A DNA stretch of 64,000 nt from Flagellimonas sp. HMM57 (lineage in GTDB: Bacteria; Bacteroidota; Bacteroidia; Flavobacteriales; Flavobacteriaceae), in assembly GCF_021390175.1 (NCBI RefSeq), contig NZ_CP090004.1, forward strand, positions 2,046,001 to 2,110,000, read 5' to 3'. Each line of letters opens with the position of its first letter. Position 1 is the first letter of the stretch. The notes beneath the pieces are model-generated. The model was not told the origin of the DNA. It saw only the letters and a list, made by a program, of their open reading frames with translations, and made no database searches. Positions 47,465 to 55,755 of the stretch are shown in pieces. The position numbers and the translations under genes were made by a program.

Positions 47465-50400
47465 TTATTTTGACACTTCAATTTGGTCTGCACCGTTGGC
47501 TTCCAGAATAGCATTTATTTTGGATACATCCTTTGCAAGCACTCCATTCAAATTCCCCAAGTGTTCCTCCAATTCAGCAGAAAGTTTCTTAAATACTTTG
47601 TAAGCACCATCCGTGGGTTTTGCATCCCCATTTTCAACACTTCTTCGTAAAGAGGCCAATCGGTTGTTCAGTTTTATAGGGAAATTCAACGGATCTTGAC
47701 CGGATTGATTTTTAACCTGATACAGTTCCTCTTCAACTGCCGTTATTTTCTCCAAGAAAGGTATCACTGTCCTTTTCATGGCCTTGGCTGTAATCTTCGC
47801 TTTGCTTGAATCGATTCTTGTCTTGATTTTCCGAATTTTGATAACTGCTTCATTCGCAGCAGTGGTTTTTTCCATGATATCGTTCGCCAGTGTAAACTGT
47901 TCGTCCAAATCAGCTTTGGTAATACCCTTCAAATTGGGATTAATGTGTACTTCAAAAGGGTAAGTCTGTTCGTAATCCCCACTTTTCATCCTGACTTTGT
48001 ATGTGCCCAGTGGTGCTTTTGGTCCTCTTGTGGGACGTGCGCTCCAAATGATCATTCCTTCAAACTCCGTAGCACCGGGATATCGTAAATCCCACGTAAA
48101 GGTGTTGATTCCTCTTGCAGTCGTAGGTTTGGACGACCCCCTTTTTTCCACCACGGAATATTGGGGTCTTCTTCGTATTTGGGTTTGCTTCCGGTAAACG
48201 TATCAATCAACTTATCATTGGCATCCAAAATCTCAAAAGTGATGGTATCCGTTTCGTTCTGAAGGTAATATTGGATAGTAGCATCGCTGATTCCTCGTAT
48301 CGCATCCGAAGGGGCGAACAGCACAGCAGATTGATTTTTCATTTCGTCCTTGTATTGTCGCAAGGGTTGAATATCATCCAAAATCCAAAAGCCGCGACCG
48401 TGCGAACCCAAGACCACATCGTTGTCCTTAATGACCACATCGCGAATGGGGGTATCGGGTAATTTTAATTGCAGACTTTGCCATTGCTGGCCGTCGTCCA
48501 TGGAAAAATAAACGCCATGTTCCGTAGCTAAAAACAAAAGGCCTTGTCGTACATGATCCTCCCGAATCGCTCTTGCAAAATGTCCGTCTGCTATACCGTT
48601 GGTGATTTTTTTCCAAGTTTTACCATAATCGTGTGTTTTGAACACGTAAGGTTGCCTATCATCGACCTGATAACGATTTGCAGCCACAAATAAAGTTCCC
48701 GGTCGGTGTTTGGATTCATCAATGATGCTTACACGGGAGAACTTGGGCAAACCTTCTGGGGTAATGTCCTCCCAGTTTTTGCCACCATCCCGGGTGATAT
48801 GGATTTTTCCATCATCCGAACCTGCCCAAATGGTATTGATATCATGAAAAGATGGCGCCAATGCAAAAACGGTGGCATAGATTTCAGGACCGTTCATATC
48901 CATGGTGATGACACCCCCGGTTTTTCCCAAGGTGGTAGGGTCGGCATAGGTGAGATCAGGGCTTATTTTCTCCCAGGACTGTCCATCATTGGTGGTTTTC
49001 CAAACATGCTGTGAACAGGTATACATGACATTGGCATCTTGGGGTGCGAACATGATGGGGAAAGTCCATTGCCAGCGCTCTGGTAACGCTTCGGCAGGCT
49101 CTCCGGAGAAGAATCTAGGGTATACCTGAATATCCCGTATTTGACCATTGCTTCGGTCGTATCGTGTTAATAATGCGCCCTGACTTCCTGCATAAAAAAT
49201 GTCCAAGTTTTCGGGATGTTGCGTTATCCAGCCGCTTTCCCCACCACCAACGGCATAATACCAATCTTTATTGGGTCCTCTTGCCTGCATGTGGTCCCAT
49301 CCATCGCTAGGCATAGCCAAAGTACTGTTGTCTTGTTGTGCACCCGCTACGTGATAGGGCACATCGTTTGTAGCCATTACATGGTAAAATTGCGTGGTTA
49401 CAAAATCCTGGTCTGTCCAGCTTTTGCCTCCGTTGATGGTCACGTTGCCACCACCGTCGTTGGAATTGATCATGCGGTCGGGATTGTTGGGATCAATCCA
49501 TAGATCGTGATTGTCTCCGTGCGGGGTTTTTATGATGGTATCAAAGGTTTTACCGCCATCGGTGGATTTATACATTCGAGTATTGAGGCCGTAAACGGTT
49601 TCCTTGTCTAAAGGGTCAGCATAGATTCTGGAATAGTAGAAAGCACGTTGCCGTAGTTTACGTTCATCGTTGGTACGCTCCCAGGTTTTACCCGCATCTT
49701 CGGAACGGAACACACCGCCCTCATTGGCTTCCACAATGACCCAAACCCTATTGGAATCTACTGGTGATACGGTAACTCCGATTTTCCCGATGGGCCCTTC
49801 CGGCATTCCTTCGTTACTGGTGAGGTCGGTCCAGGTATCCCCACCGTCCACGGATTTCCATAGTTTGCTGTCGCCACCGCCGCCCCACATTTTCCATGCT
49901 TTGCGGTATACCTGCCATGTGGTGGCGTACAAAACATCAGGATTTTTGCGGTCGATGATGAGGTCCACCGCCCCGGCTTTTGGGCTTGCATATAATATTT
50001 TTTCCCAGGTATCGCCCCCGTTCGTACTCCTGAATACGCCACGCTCCTCGTTGTCGCCATATGGATGTCCCAATGCGGCTACGTAAACGATATCCGGATT
50101 CGTAGGATGGATTCTGATCCGTGCAACGGCTTGGGTTTCTTTTAACCCTAAATGCTTCCACGTTTTGCCCGCATCTTCGGATTTGTAGACACCATCACCT
50201 TGGGTGATGCTTCCGCGCAACTGTACTTCGCCCATACCTATGTAGACAATGTCCGGATTGGTTTCCGCGATCGCTACGGCACCTACCGAGGAGCTGGTGA
50301 CTTGACCATCGGTGACGGGTTTCCACTCGTTGCCGCCATCCACGGTTTTCCATAATCCCCCGCCCGTAGCGCCAAAATAATATTCGTTGGGGCGGGTGGG

Positions 50401-50576
50401 GCTTCCTGCACAGCCAAGGGAACGGCCCCACGGTGCGGGCCAATGTTGCGCCATTCCAGACCTTCATAAAAGTTTTTATCTATTGAGGTATTTTGGGTCG
50501 ATTGGTTTTGGGCCGACAAATTGAAGGCAAAGCAAAAGAAAGTAAACAGTGCAGATAGGATGTAGTGTTTTTTCAT
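47465..50576 (-). pseudogene. Secreted BNR/sortilin-like repeat protein broken by two frameshifts
   Basis: Three frames together make a protein of about 1037 aa: signal peptide MKKHYILSALFTFFCFAFNL to about residue 24, then a YVTN/VPS10-like repeat region with many Asp-box motifs (KSEDAGKTWKHL, RSTNGGDTWEKI, KSTDGGKTF, ITRDGGKNWEDI) and a C-terminal helical part. Lesion 1: a G run of four (plus C4 at 50426-50429) where five are needed to join WRNIGPHRGG to RSLGCAGS. Lesion 2: the A6G5 run (plus 48137-48147) lacks one base before GSSKPTTARGIN. Such proteins are often annotated as glycosyl hydrolases, but are better seen as secreted beta-propellers of unknown function. Confidence 0.85.
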
Positions 50577-50728
50577 TTTCGGAAGGTGGTTTTGTGTTGT
50601 TTTTGGTGTCTAGCAAGCCGTTAAAACGGCTTCTCTAAATATACCATAATATGGGGAGTATTCCGAATGGGGAATGGGGTGTTTTGAATTTTTGTAAGTG
50701 CTATATAGTTTACTAAATACTATGTGAA

Positions 50729-51400
50729 TTACTTTTTCAAAATGTTTAAAATGTCAGCGATTAAATAGGCTCCACAAATTCCGATACCAAAAAGTGCGTG
50801 AGTAGGTTTTCCATTTGGTAGTATTTCAGTCAAACAGAAATAAATAATAACAATACAAACAGGGTAAAATATTAAACGAGTTAAAGTTTTCTTGAGAGTC
50901 CACTCTTTTTTCTTTGGTTTTTCTTGTTGTTTAAATTTTTCGGGATATTTTTCTCTTTCTAAGGTTTCAATTACATCTCTTAATTCTTCGGTAATAATAG
51001 TTTTCTCACTTATAGATACTTTCCTTAAAATAATAAACAATACAAAAGCTGTAAACAAAACAAATACTGAAAGTTTCCAGCCATCGATAAACCCATAGCC
51101 AACTATTGGTATTAAAGTGAAAACACTGGTTGTGACAATTGCAAGTTTATTAATTAATTTTCCAAAGGGATTTAACACGGTTGAAATTCCTTTAAGTTTA
51201 TTTTCAGAATTGAACTTCAAATGAAAAATAGGATATCCACCTCTTAGCCAGTAAGAAGATGTCCAGAGAAGGATTTCATTTTTCCGTATCTCTCCACTGT
51301 ACTTTAAGGTGTTATAAAAGAATGCATCACGGAAATGAGTTCCAAGTGTACTGCTTTTATCTTCGAGCACCAATTTCTCAACGTCTTTTTTCTCAATCAT
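50729..51400 (-). CDS. Hypothetical membrane protein (accessory island)
   Basis: 223 aa. Four likely membrane helices (about 88-104, 110-128, 170-190, 200-218) with a soluble N-terminal region (SSTLGTHFRDAFFYNTLKYS) and a Lys-rich loop (KFKQQEKPKKKEWTLKK). No family recognised. The DNA is very AT-rich (22% GC at 51001-51060, hand count) compared with 65% at 50401-50460 just to the left, which marks the island edge. Confidence 0.6.
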   Translation of the reverse strand: MIEKKDVEKLVLEDKSSTLGTHFRDAFFYNTLKYSGEIRKNEILLWTSSYWLRGGYPIFHLKFNSENKLKGISTVLNPFGKLINKLAIVTTSVFTLIPIVGYGFIDGWKLSVFVLFTAFVLFIILRKVSISEKTIITEELRDVIETLEREKYPEKFKQQEKPKKKEWTLKKTLTRLIFYPVCIVIIYFCLTEILPNGKPTHALFGIGICGAYLIADILNILKK

Positions 51401-51516
51401 AAGAGTTTTTCAAATCGCAACGAAGGGTATCACCCGTAATGGTGTTCGAAATCGTAAGATTTCTTATCATAGTAAATTCAATTGCTGATAGGTTACAGCT
51501 ATGAAGTTAGCGAATA

Positions 51517-51546
51517 GCAGCCATAAATTATAGCCATAGTTGGCAC
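51517..51546. repeat. attC-like inverted repeat, copy 1
   Basis: Plus strand GCAGCCATAAATTATAGCC followed by ATAGTTGGCAC, directly 3' of the 58-residue gene. It shares its core with copies 2 and 3 (minus-strand TATAATTTATGGCTGC). Confidence 0.5.
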
Positions 51547-51723
51547 TTAGTCGTTTTTATCTTTTTTGTTCCGTTCCATAAGTACTACGCCAATTAATGC
51601 CGCTCCTATGAAAACGCCACTTATAGCGTCCATTATTTCTCCGCTTCGAACTGCAGCATAAATTCCAGCCAGTATTGAAGCAACTCCTATTCCGATCAAT
51701 ACATACCCTGTTTGTTTTTGCAT
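51547..51723 (-). CDS. Small two-span membrane protein, 58 residues
   Basis: Starts MQKQTGYVLIGIGVASILAG and continues IYAAVRSGEIMDAISGVFIG to a basic tail RNKKDKND. Two helices with a short loop; the second is glycine- and alanine-rich. It belongs to the accessory island, with copy 1 of the inverted repeat at its stop codon. Function unknown. Open frame, good start and membrane topology support it as real. Confidence 0.5.
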   Translation of the reverse strand: MQKQTGYVLIGIGVASILAGIYAAVRSGEIMDAISGVFIGAALIGVVLMERNKKDKND

Positions 51724-51830
51724 TTTCCTAAGTCGTTTTGGTCAGTTTAGATTCCGTGTTGATTTTTAATACCAGTTGAGGCTCAAATCCAGCTGTAGTA
51801 ATGCTTATTGTGTTTCAAGGCAGTTAAAAT

Positions 51831-51859
51831 GCAGCAATGAATTATATGTCATTGTAGCC
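51831..51859. repeat. attC-like inverted repeat, copy 2
   Basis: Plus strand GCAGCAATGA, then ATTATATG, then TCATTGTAGCC: imperfect arms around an AT-rich loop, 10 bp 3' of the MORN-repeat protein gene. Confidence 0.5.
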
Positions 51860-51868
51860 ATACGTTTT

Positions 51869-52534
51869 TTAGTCTGTCCGGACAGAGTTTGAATTTAAAT
51901 CGAACCAGTTCTTTGAAATCAATACTCCTTCATCGTCAAACTTAGCGGTCATCAAAGGTGCGCCCATATTATAGTATATAACGGATTTAACGTACCCGTT
52001 TTCGTGCCATTCTGTCCAAATCCCATTTTCAAATCCACTTTCTTTTTTCCCTGATATTTTTGGATTACCGTTTTTATAGAATTCTGATATTTTTTCTTTG
52101 AAAGGAATTGGTTTAATTGATTTATCAGTTCTTGTAAATTCCAGTTTCTTTTTAAAAATGACCAAATCACCAGTCTCTTCTATTGAGAATTGGTTTTGAG
52201 AATATTCAAGCAATCTGTATTTCCGCGTTCCTATTGTTAACATCGAATCAGAAATTGAATAGTGTGCCTTGAACTGCCCAAATTCTTCTTTGATATCAAG
52301 TACTCCGTCCTTTTGAAAGAAATAGATGCTTTTGGAAGCATAACTTGATCTGTTTTCATCTTTTGGCCTTAATAGGAGTTCTGAGTCCTGTTTTGGTTTT
52401 TCATGTTCCCATATTCCTAGTATTTGTTTTTTTAATAATTCTTGTCCATTCAAAGTAATCGGAGCAATGAACAGCATTGAAAATAGGGTATGATAGATTG
52501 AATTTTTCAAAATGAATGGTAACGGTTTTAGCAA
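51869..52534 (-). CDS. Secreted protein with MORN-like (YwqK-type) repeats
   Basis: 221 aa. Signal peptide to about TLNGQ. The C-terminal part has MORN_2-type repeats (EFYKNGNPKISGKKESGFEN, GIWTEWHENGYVKSVIYYN), as in proteins often labelled YwqK antitoxin-like; this label does not show a toxin-antitoxin function. The N-terminal half has a lipocalin-like beta pattern (GIWEHEKPKQDSELL, SISDSMLTIGTRKYRLLEYS). Island gene with copy 2 of the repeat after its stop. Confidence 0.6.
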   Translation of the reverse strand: MLKPLPFILKNSIYHTLFSMLFIAPITLNGQELLKKQILGIWEHEKPKQDSELLLRPKDENRSSYASKSIYFFQKDGVLDIKEEFGQFKAHYSISDSMLTIGTRKYRLLEYSQNQFSIEETGDLVIFKKKLEFTRTDKSIKPIPFKEKISEFYKNGNPKISGKKESGFENGIWTEWHENGYVKSVIYYNMGAPLMTAKFDDEGVLISKNWFDLNSNSVRTD

Positions 52535-52569
52535 ATCTAACCTTATAATGGTTACTATGTTCCAAGTTA

Positions 52570-52614
52570 ATTAAAATGCCGTAATGGCTATAATCCATTG
52601 CTGCATTTTAATTA
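52570..52614. repeat. attC-like inverted repeat, copy 3 (best conserved)
   Basis: Outer arms AATTAAAATGC (52570-52580) and GCATTTTAATT (52604-52614) pair perfectly; inner arms CGTAATGG / CCATTGCT pair with two mismatches around loop CTATAAT. The 45-bp structure lies 9 bp 3' of the DUF4386 gene. Confidence 0.6.
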
Positions 52615-52623
52615 TTTGTTGTA

Positions 52624-53322
52624 TCATTCCAAGTTCTTGAGTCTTGACCCTTTTATTAGAAGCCACAGCATAAATACTAACTCTCCAATTGTAAGAATGA
52701 ACAAAAATTGAGTGTCTAAATTTGGAAAGAAGAATACGCTCAGATTATCAATTATCCAGCTCAACCCAGCGACTATTAAAATTATTCCAAATGCTTTCGG
52801 AATGTACGTCGCTTTATACACTAAATAACCAAGGAAAATAAGGTAGATTCCAAAAAATATCAGTCCAAAAGAACCTTCAACTCTAAAGGCTTTAAAATAC
52901 AGGAAAATACGTTCATTTATCTGCTCTATTCCCATATGTTTTATATGCTCAAGCGAATTAACAACACTCAATATGCTTAAAAGGTTATACATGGCAATGA
53001 AATACATAGCTGTGTAAATTAACCTAAACCAAGCAGTTAATAGGGATAAACTTTTGTTTACCGGTTTCAATAAAATATATAGTGCCCAAGATGCTGTAAT
53101 ATCGGCAATAAGGGTCAATAGAATCAGAAATATCGCTGTACTGAACAGATACTTATTGTTTATAATGTTTTCAGCGGTAATTGTAGGACTGTCATAATCG
53201 ATGAGTTTTGAGAATATTGAGAATTCCGCAAATGGCGTGGTCAAAACCATTACAAGCAAACTAATTCCTGCAAATAAGGCCGCTTTTGAAAGTGACAACT
53301 CCTTTCCGTTATAAGTATTCAT
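52624..53322 (-). CDS. DUF4386 integral membrane protein
   Basis: 232 aa with about six membrane helices. DUF4386 features: KAALFAGISLLVMVLTTPFA at the start, TAWFRLIYTAMYFIAMYNLL, and FRVEGSFGLIFFGIYLIFLG then IPKAFGIILIVAGLSWIID. The family is common in Bacteroidota and actinobacteria and has no known function. Island gene with copy 3 of the repeat at its 3' end. Confidence 0.78.
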   Translation of the reverse strand: MNTYNGKELSLSKAALFAGISLLVMVLTTPFAEFSIFSKLIDYDSPTITAENIINNKYLFSTAIFLILLTLIADITASWALYILLKPVNKSLSLLTAWFRLIYTAMYFIAMYNLLSILSVVNSLEHIKHMGIEQINERIFLYFKAFRVEGSFGLIFFGIYLIFLGYLVYKATYIPKAFGIILIVAGLSWIIDNLSVFFFPNLDTQFLFILTIGELVFMLWLLIKGSRLKNLE

Positions 53323-53539
53323 TGATGCTATAGTTTATATCCTTTTCAACGCGACGATGTTTCATGAAAATTGTTACAAAAGATAAAATTCATTTGAGGT
53401 TTGAATGAAGCACAAGGGTATTTAACATGATTTCGATACGGACATTTTCAACAGGAAATTGTCCACCTAAACCTAAAGATAATTGATTACAGGAATTTTT
53501 ACCTAGAAATAATTATGCACCGTATTGGCAACCGCCAAT

Positions 53540-53707
53540 CTAATCAAACCCTTTACTGAAAAATTCTTCGAGGGTCATATCGAACGCCTTGGCTATTTTG
53601 AGCAGACTGGTAAACTGCATGTCCGTTCCCGTTTCATACCTTCGATATTGCGCCCTATGGATTTTATTATCCAATGCAAAATTTTCATAACTGCTACTAA
53701 TTAGTAG
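53540..53707 (-). pseudogene. 5'-truncated XRE-family HTH regulator
   Basis: The frame from an in-frame TAA (53708-53710) to the stop encodes ISSSYENFALDNKIHRAQYR and later FTSLLKIAKAFDMTLEEFFS. This is the C-terminal three quarters of a small XRE-family HTH protein of the type ending LEEFFSKGFD; the first 12-20 residues (usually RIRELRKEKGY-like) and the start codon are missing, and no other frame upstream supplies them. The truncation point coincides with the promoter region of the divergent gene at 53760, so a rearrangement probably removed the 5' end. Confidence 0.7.
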
Positions 53708-53730
53708 TTATTCAAAATTTATTTTTGAGA

Positions 53731-53738
53731 TACATTTG
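53731..53738 (+). promoter_or_regulatory. -7 promoter element of the 66-residue protein gene
   Basis: TACATTTG matches TAnnTTTG and ends 21 bp before the ATG at 53760. Confidence 0.5.
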
Positions 53739-53759
53739 ATAACACGAATTTCTGGTTTG

Positions 53760-53960
53760 ATGTTTGGAGAAAAACAACAAAAATGTTTGAACGACCTAAT
53801 TTTGGATGCCTATGGTACTCCAGAAGAATTGGCAAAAATCCTCGATTTGGGAATCGAAATGCTGTTCTATCTGGAAGCGGATACCTTTGAGCGCAGGGAA
53901 GTCCAGCATGTGGTTTCCGCACTACGGGAAATCAGTACTATTCTGCGGCAACGGGATTGA
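53760..53960 (+). CDS. Small hypothetical protein, 66 residues
   Basis: Starts MFGEKQQKCLNDLILDAYGT; helical, acidic, no membrane segment (later EELAKILDLGIEMLFYLEAD). The start at 53760 rather than 53736 is chosen because of the promoter at 53731-53738. The only plus-strand gene of the island. It is next to the truncated XRE gene. No family recognised. Confidence 0.45.
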   Translation: MFGEKQQKCLNDLILDAYGTPEELAKILDLGIEMLFYLEADTFERREVQHVVSALREISTILRQRD

Positions 53961-54004
53961 GTTTTTCAAATTCGTTTTTGTCCGTTAAAGGGAATTCAAG
54001 CCAG

Positions 54005-54024
54005 CCCTGAGAACAGTCGAAGGG
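54005..54024 (+). repeat. Dispersed CCCTGAG...GTCGA repeat, second copy
   Basis: CCCTGAGAACAGTCGAAGGG; 17 of 20 positions match the copy at 3010-3029. Confidence 0.5.
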
Positions 54025-54049
54025 TAGGCGAGAACGAGCAATCACTTAG

Positions 54050-54067
54050 GCCATTGTTAGTTATGGC
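54050..54067. repeat. attC-like inverted repeat, copy 4 (short)
   Basis: GCCAT-TGTTAGTT-ATGGC; perfect 5-bp arms, overlapping the stop codon of the lipoprotein gene that begins at 54067. It contains the CATTGTTAG segment also seen in copy 5 (CAATGTTAGC). Confidence 0.4.
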
Positions 54068-54747
54068 TACTTATTATATTCAACAAACTTCTTCATAATC
54101 TTATCATTGGTTTTCTTTACCCTTTCAATCGATTCAGTTCCATTCAAATCCAAGTAATAACCCGCATAAACCAAGTGATTTTTTATTACAATTAGGTTAA
54201 ACACGTAGACCACAATAATATCGTGATAATTTGAGTACGGTTTTACAAATTTTACTGCTGAAAGAATATTTGGATGTGGTTTATATTCTTCGATTACAAC
54301 TGGTTTGTCGACGCGTAAAAAAGTAGTATCAGAATATACTTTATTCAAAGCAAAATCCTTATCGAAATTTTCAATTCCTTTTTTTCTTTTTTGAATCCTA
54401 AAAATTCTTTTTAAATCATTTCCAGTCAATTTCCATTTTTGTTCATTCACGTTGACCATAAAAACTGCATAATCCTCAAAGTCGATTATGGCAAGACTGT
54501 CCTTTTTTAAATAGGTTTTATTGTTTAAGTAAACACCAACATTTTCAATTTTTTCAAACATTAAAAAACTATCAAAATAGTCTTTTACCTCTTTTTCGTC
54601 GTGACACTCCGTCCATTCTCCAAACTCTGGAAACCTGAATTCTATAAACTCTACATCATTCTTTTCATTTGAATAATAGTCATCACTTTTTTCGGACTTG
54701 CAAGCAATCAATGAGACGAGAAATATTGAGCAAAGAATTCTATTCAT
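54067..54747 (-). CDS. Hypothetical lipoprotein
   Basis: 226 aa. Type II signal MNRILCSIFLVSLIAC (lipobox LIAC). The body is rich in D, E, K, N and Y, with mixed alpha/beta pattern (EFIEFRFPEFGEWTECHDEK, YHDIIVVYVFNLIVIKNHLV). No family recognised. Island gene with copy 4 at its stop codon. Confidence 0.6.
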   Translation of the reverse strand: MNRILCSIFLVSLIACKSEKSDDYYSNEKNDVEFIEFRFPEFGEWTECHDEKEVKDYFDSFLMFEKIENVGVYLNNKTYLKKDSLAIIDFEDYAVFMVNVNEQKWKLTGNDLKRIFRIQKRKKGIENFDKDFALNKVYSDTTFLRVDKPVVIEEYKPHPNILSAVKFVKPYSNYHDIIVVYVFNLIVIKNHLVYAGYYLDLNGTESIERVKKTNDKIMKKFVEYNK

Positions 54748-54874
54748 AAATATGGATGTCTCGGTTATGATTTCCTTGTTACAACGTCTGCAAAGCAGCG
54801 AGGGATTTAGAGCTTAGGCAAGACAGTATTTTTCTTCCGAAATCTAACTGTTTGATTTATATTTTTTTTGGTAT

Positions 54875-54914
54875 GGCAGAAAACCACAATGAATTGTATC
54901 CAATGTTAGCTGCT
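54875..54914. repeat. attC-like inverted repeat, copy 5 (diverged)
   Basis: Contains CACAATGAATTGTATCCAA followed by TGTTAGCTGCTG; the CAATGAATTRTAT core matches copy 2. It lies 5 bp 3' of the gene at 54920. Confidence 0.4.
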
Positions 54915-54919
54915 GTATT

Positions 54920-55648
54920 TTATCCAATCATTGTTATCCACTCTCCAAAATTATTAAGCAGAAATTTAATTCCTCTTTTAAAAACTTCCTTTCGCCCTAA
55001 TTCCAAAACTTCTTTAAGTAGTGGTAAACTCTTTTTCCGAACTTTAGCGAAGAATCTGCTAATTTTCTTTACAGTAGTCCGCTTAGTCATTGAGGGAATA
55101 TTGTCCTTTATTTCCTCTGCTTCTTTAATCAAGCCTTCATTTTCCTGTTCATTCCGTTTTAGAAGATGAATTACATTTACAAAATAGGTATGAATTATAA
55201 CTTGTTTCTCAAGTTCATAAGGTTTAGTGTCCGCATCTTCGTCAAGTATTTCAAAATTTGCATAAAATTCTTGTTCGTATTCATTTAGAATACTTTCTTC
55301 TGCTGAAAGTTCAGTTTTGTTATATGCCTTAATCAGATTAGTCCATCGCTCCAATAAAGAGACAATAGAATTTTCTTCTGTTTTTATTTTTTTTGTTGCT
55401 AAAGAAACACTATTGGTGGGATTGAATTCGGCTTCAAAGAATATTTTATTGCTATTATTTTGAGTAGGATTGGAAACAGAAAATTGGAAATCAGAATATT
55501 TTGATTTGTCCTCGATTAATAATTCAAAAGGCTCATTTTTGGTTAATTCAAAAATATCGCTGTTCACTTCGACAAATGTTCTTATCCTCTTGAAAAGTCT
55601 CTCTACAGTTTGAAGTAGGACTAAAGTGTGTTTCTTTTTGTTAATCAT
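54920..55648 (-). CDS. Hypothetical mostly helical cytoplasmic protein
   Basis: 242 aa, no signal peptide. Helical throughout, acidic middle and a basic C-terminal third (MTKRTTVKKISRFFAKVRKK, SLPLLKEVLELGRKEVFKRG). No family recognised. The last gene of the AT-rich island; the next gene to the right is a higher-GC TonB receptor. Confidence 0.55.
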   Translation of the reverse strand: MINKKKHTLVLLQTVERLFKRIRTFVEVNSDIFELTKNEPFELLIEDKSKYSDFQFSVSNPTQNNSNKIFFEAEFNPTNSVSLATKKIKTEENSIVSLLERWTNLIKAYNKTELSAEESILNEYEQEFYANFEILDEDADTKPYELEKQVIIHTYFVNVIHLLKRNEQENEGLIKEAEEIKDNIPSMTKRTTVKKISRFFAKVRKKSLPLLKEVLELGRKEVFKRGIKFLLNNFGEWITMIG

Positions 55649-55755
55649 TTATTTAATATTGCACTTAACCTTTTTATACAGCCGTAATATACATCGCTAC
55701 ATCTCCAAATATAACAGATAAACGTTATATTTTGTAAGGGATATCTGTGATTAGA

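Noticed and set aside
49216..50086. Plus-strand frames opposite the BNR repeat gene
   Set aside because: Antisense shadows of a repetitive, higher-GC gene; no start signals or family features.
51869..52534. Toxin-antitoxin system suggested by the YwqK-like MORN repeats
   Set aside because: No partner toxin gene was recognised; MORN repeats alone do not show antitoxin function.
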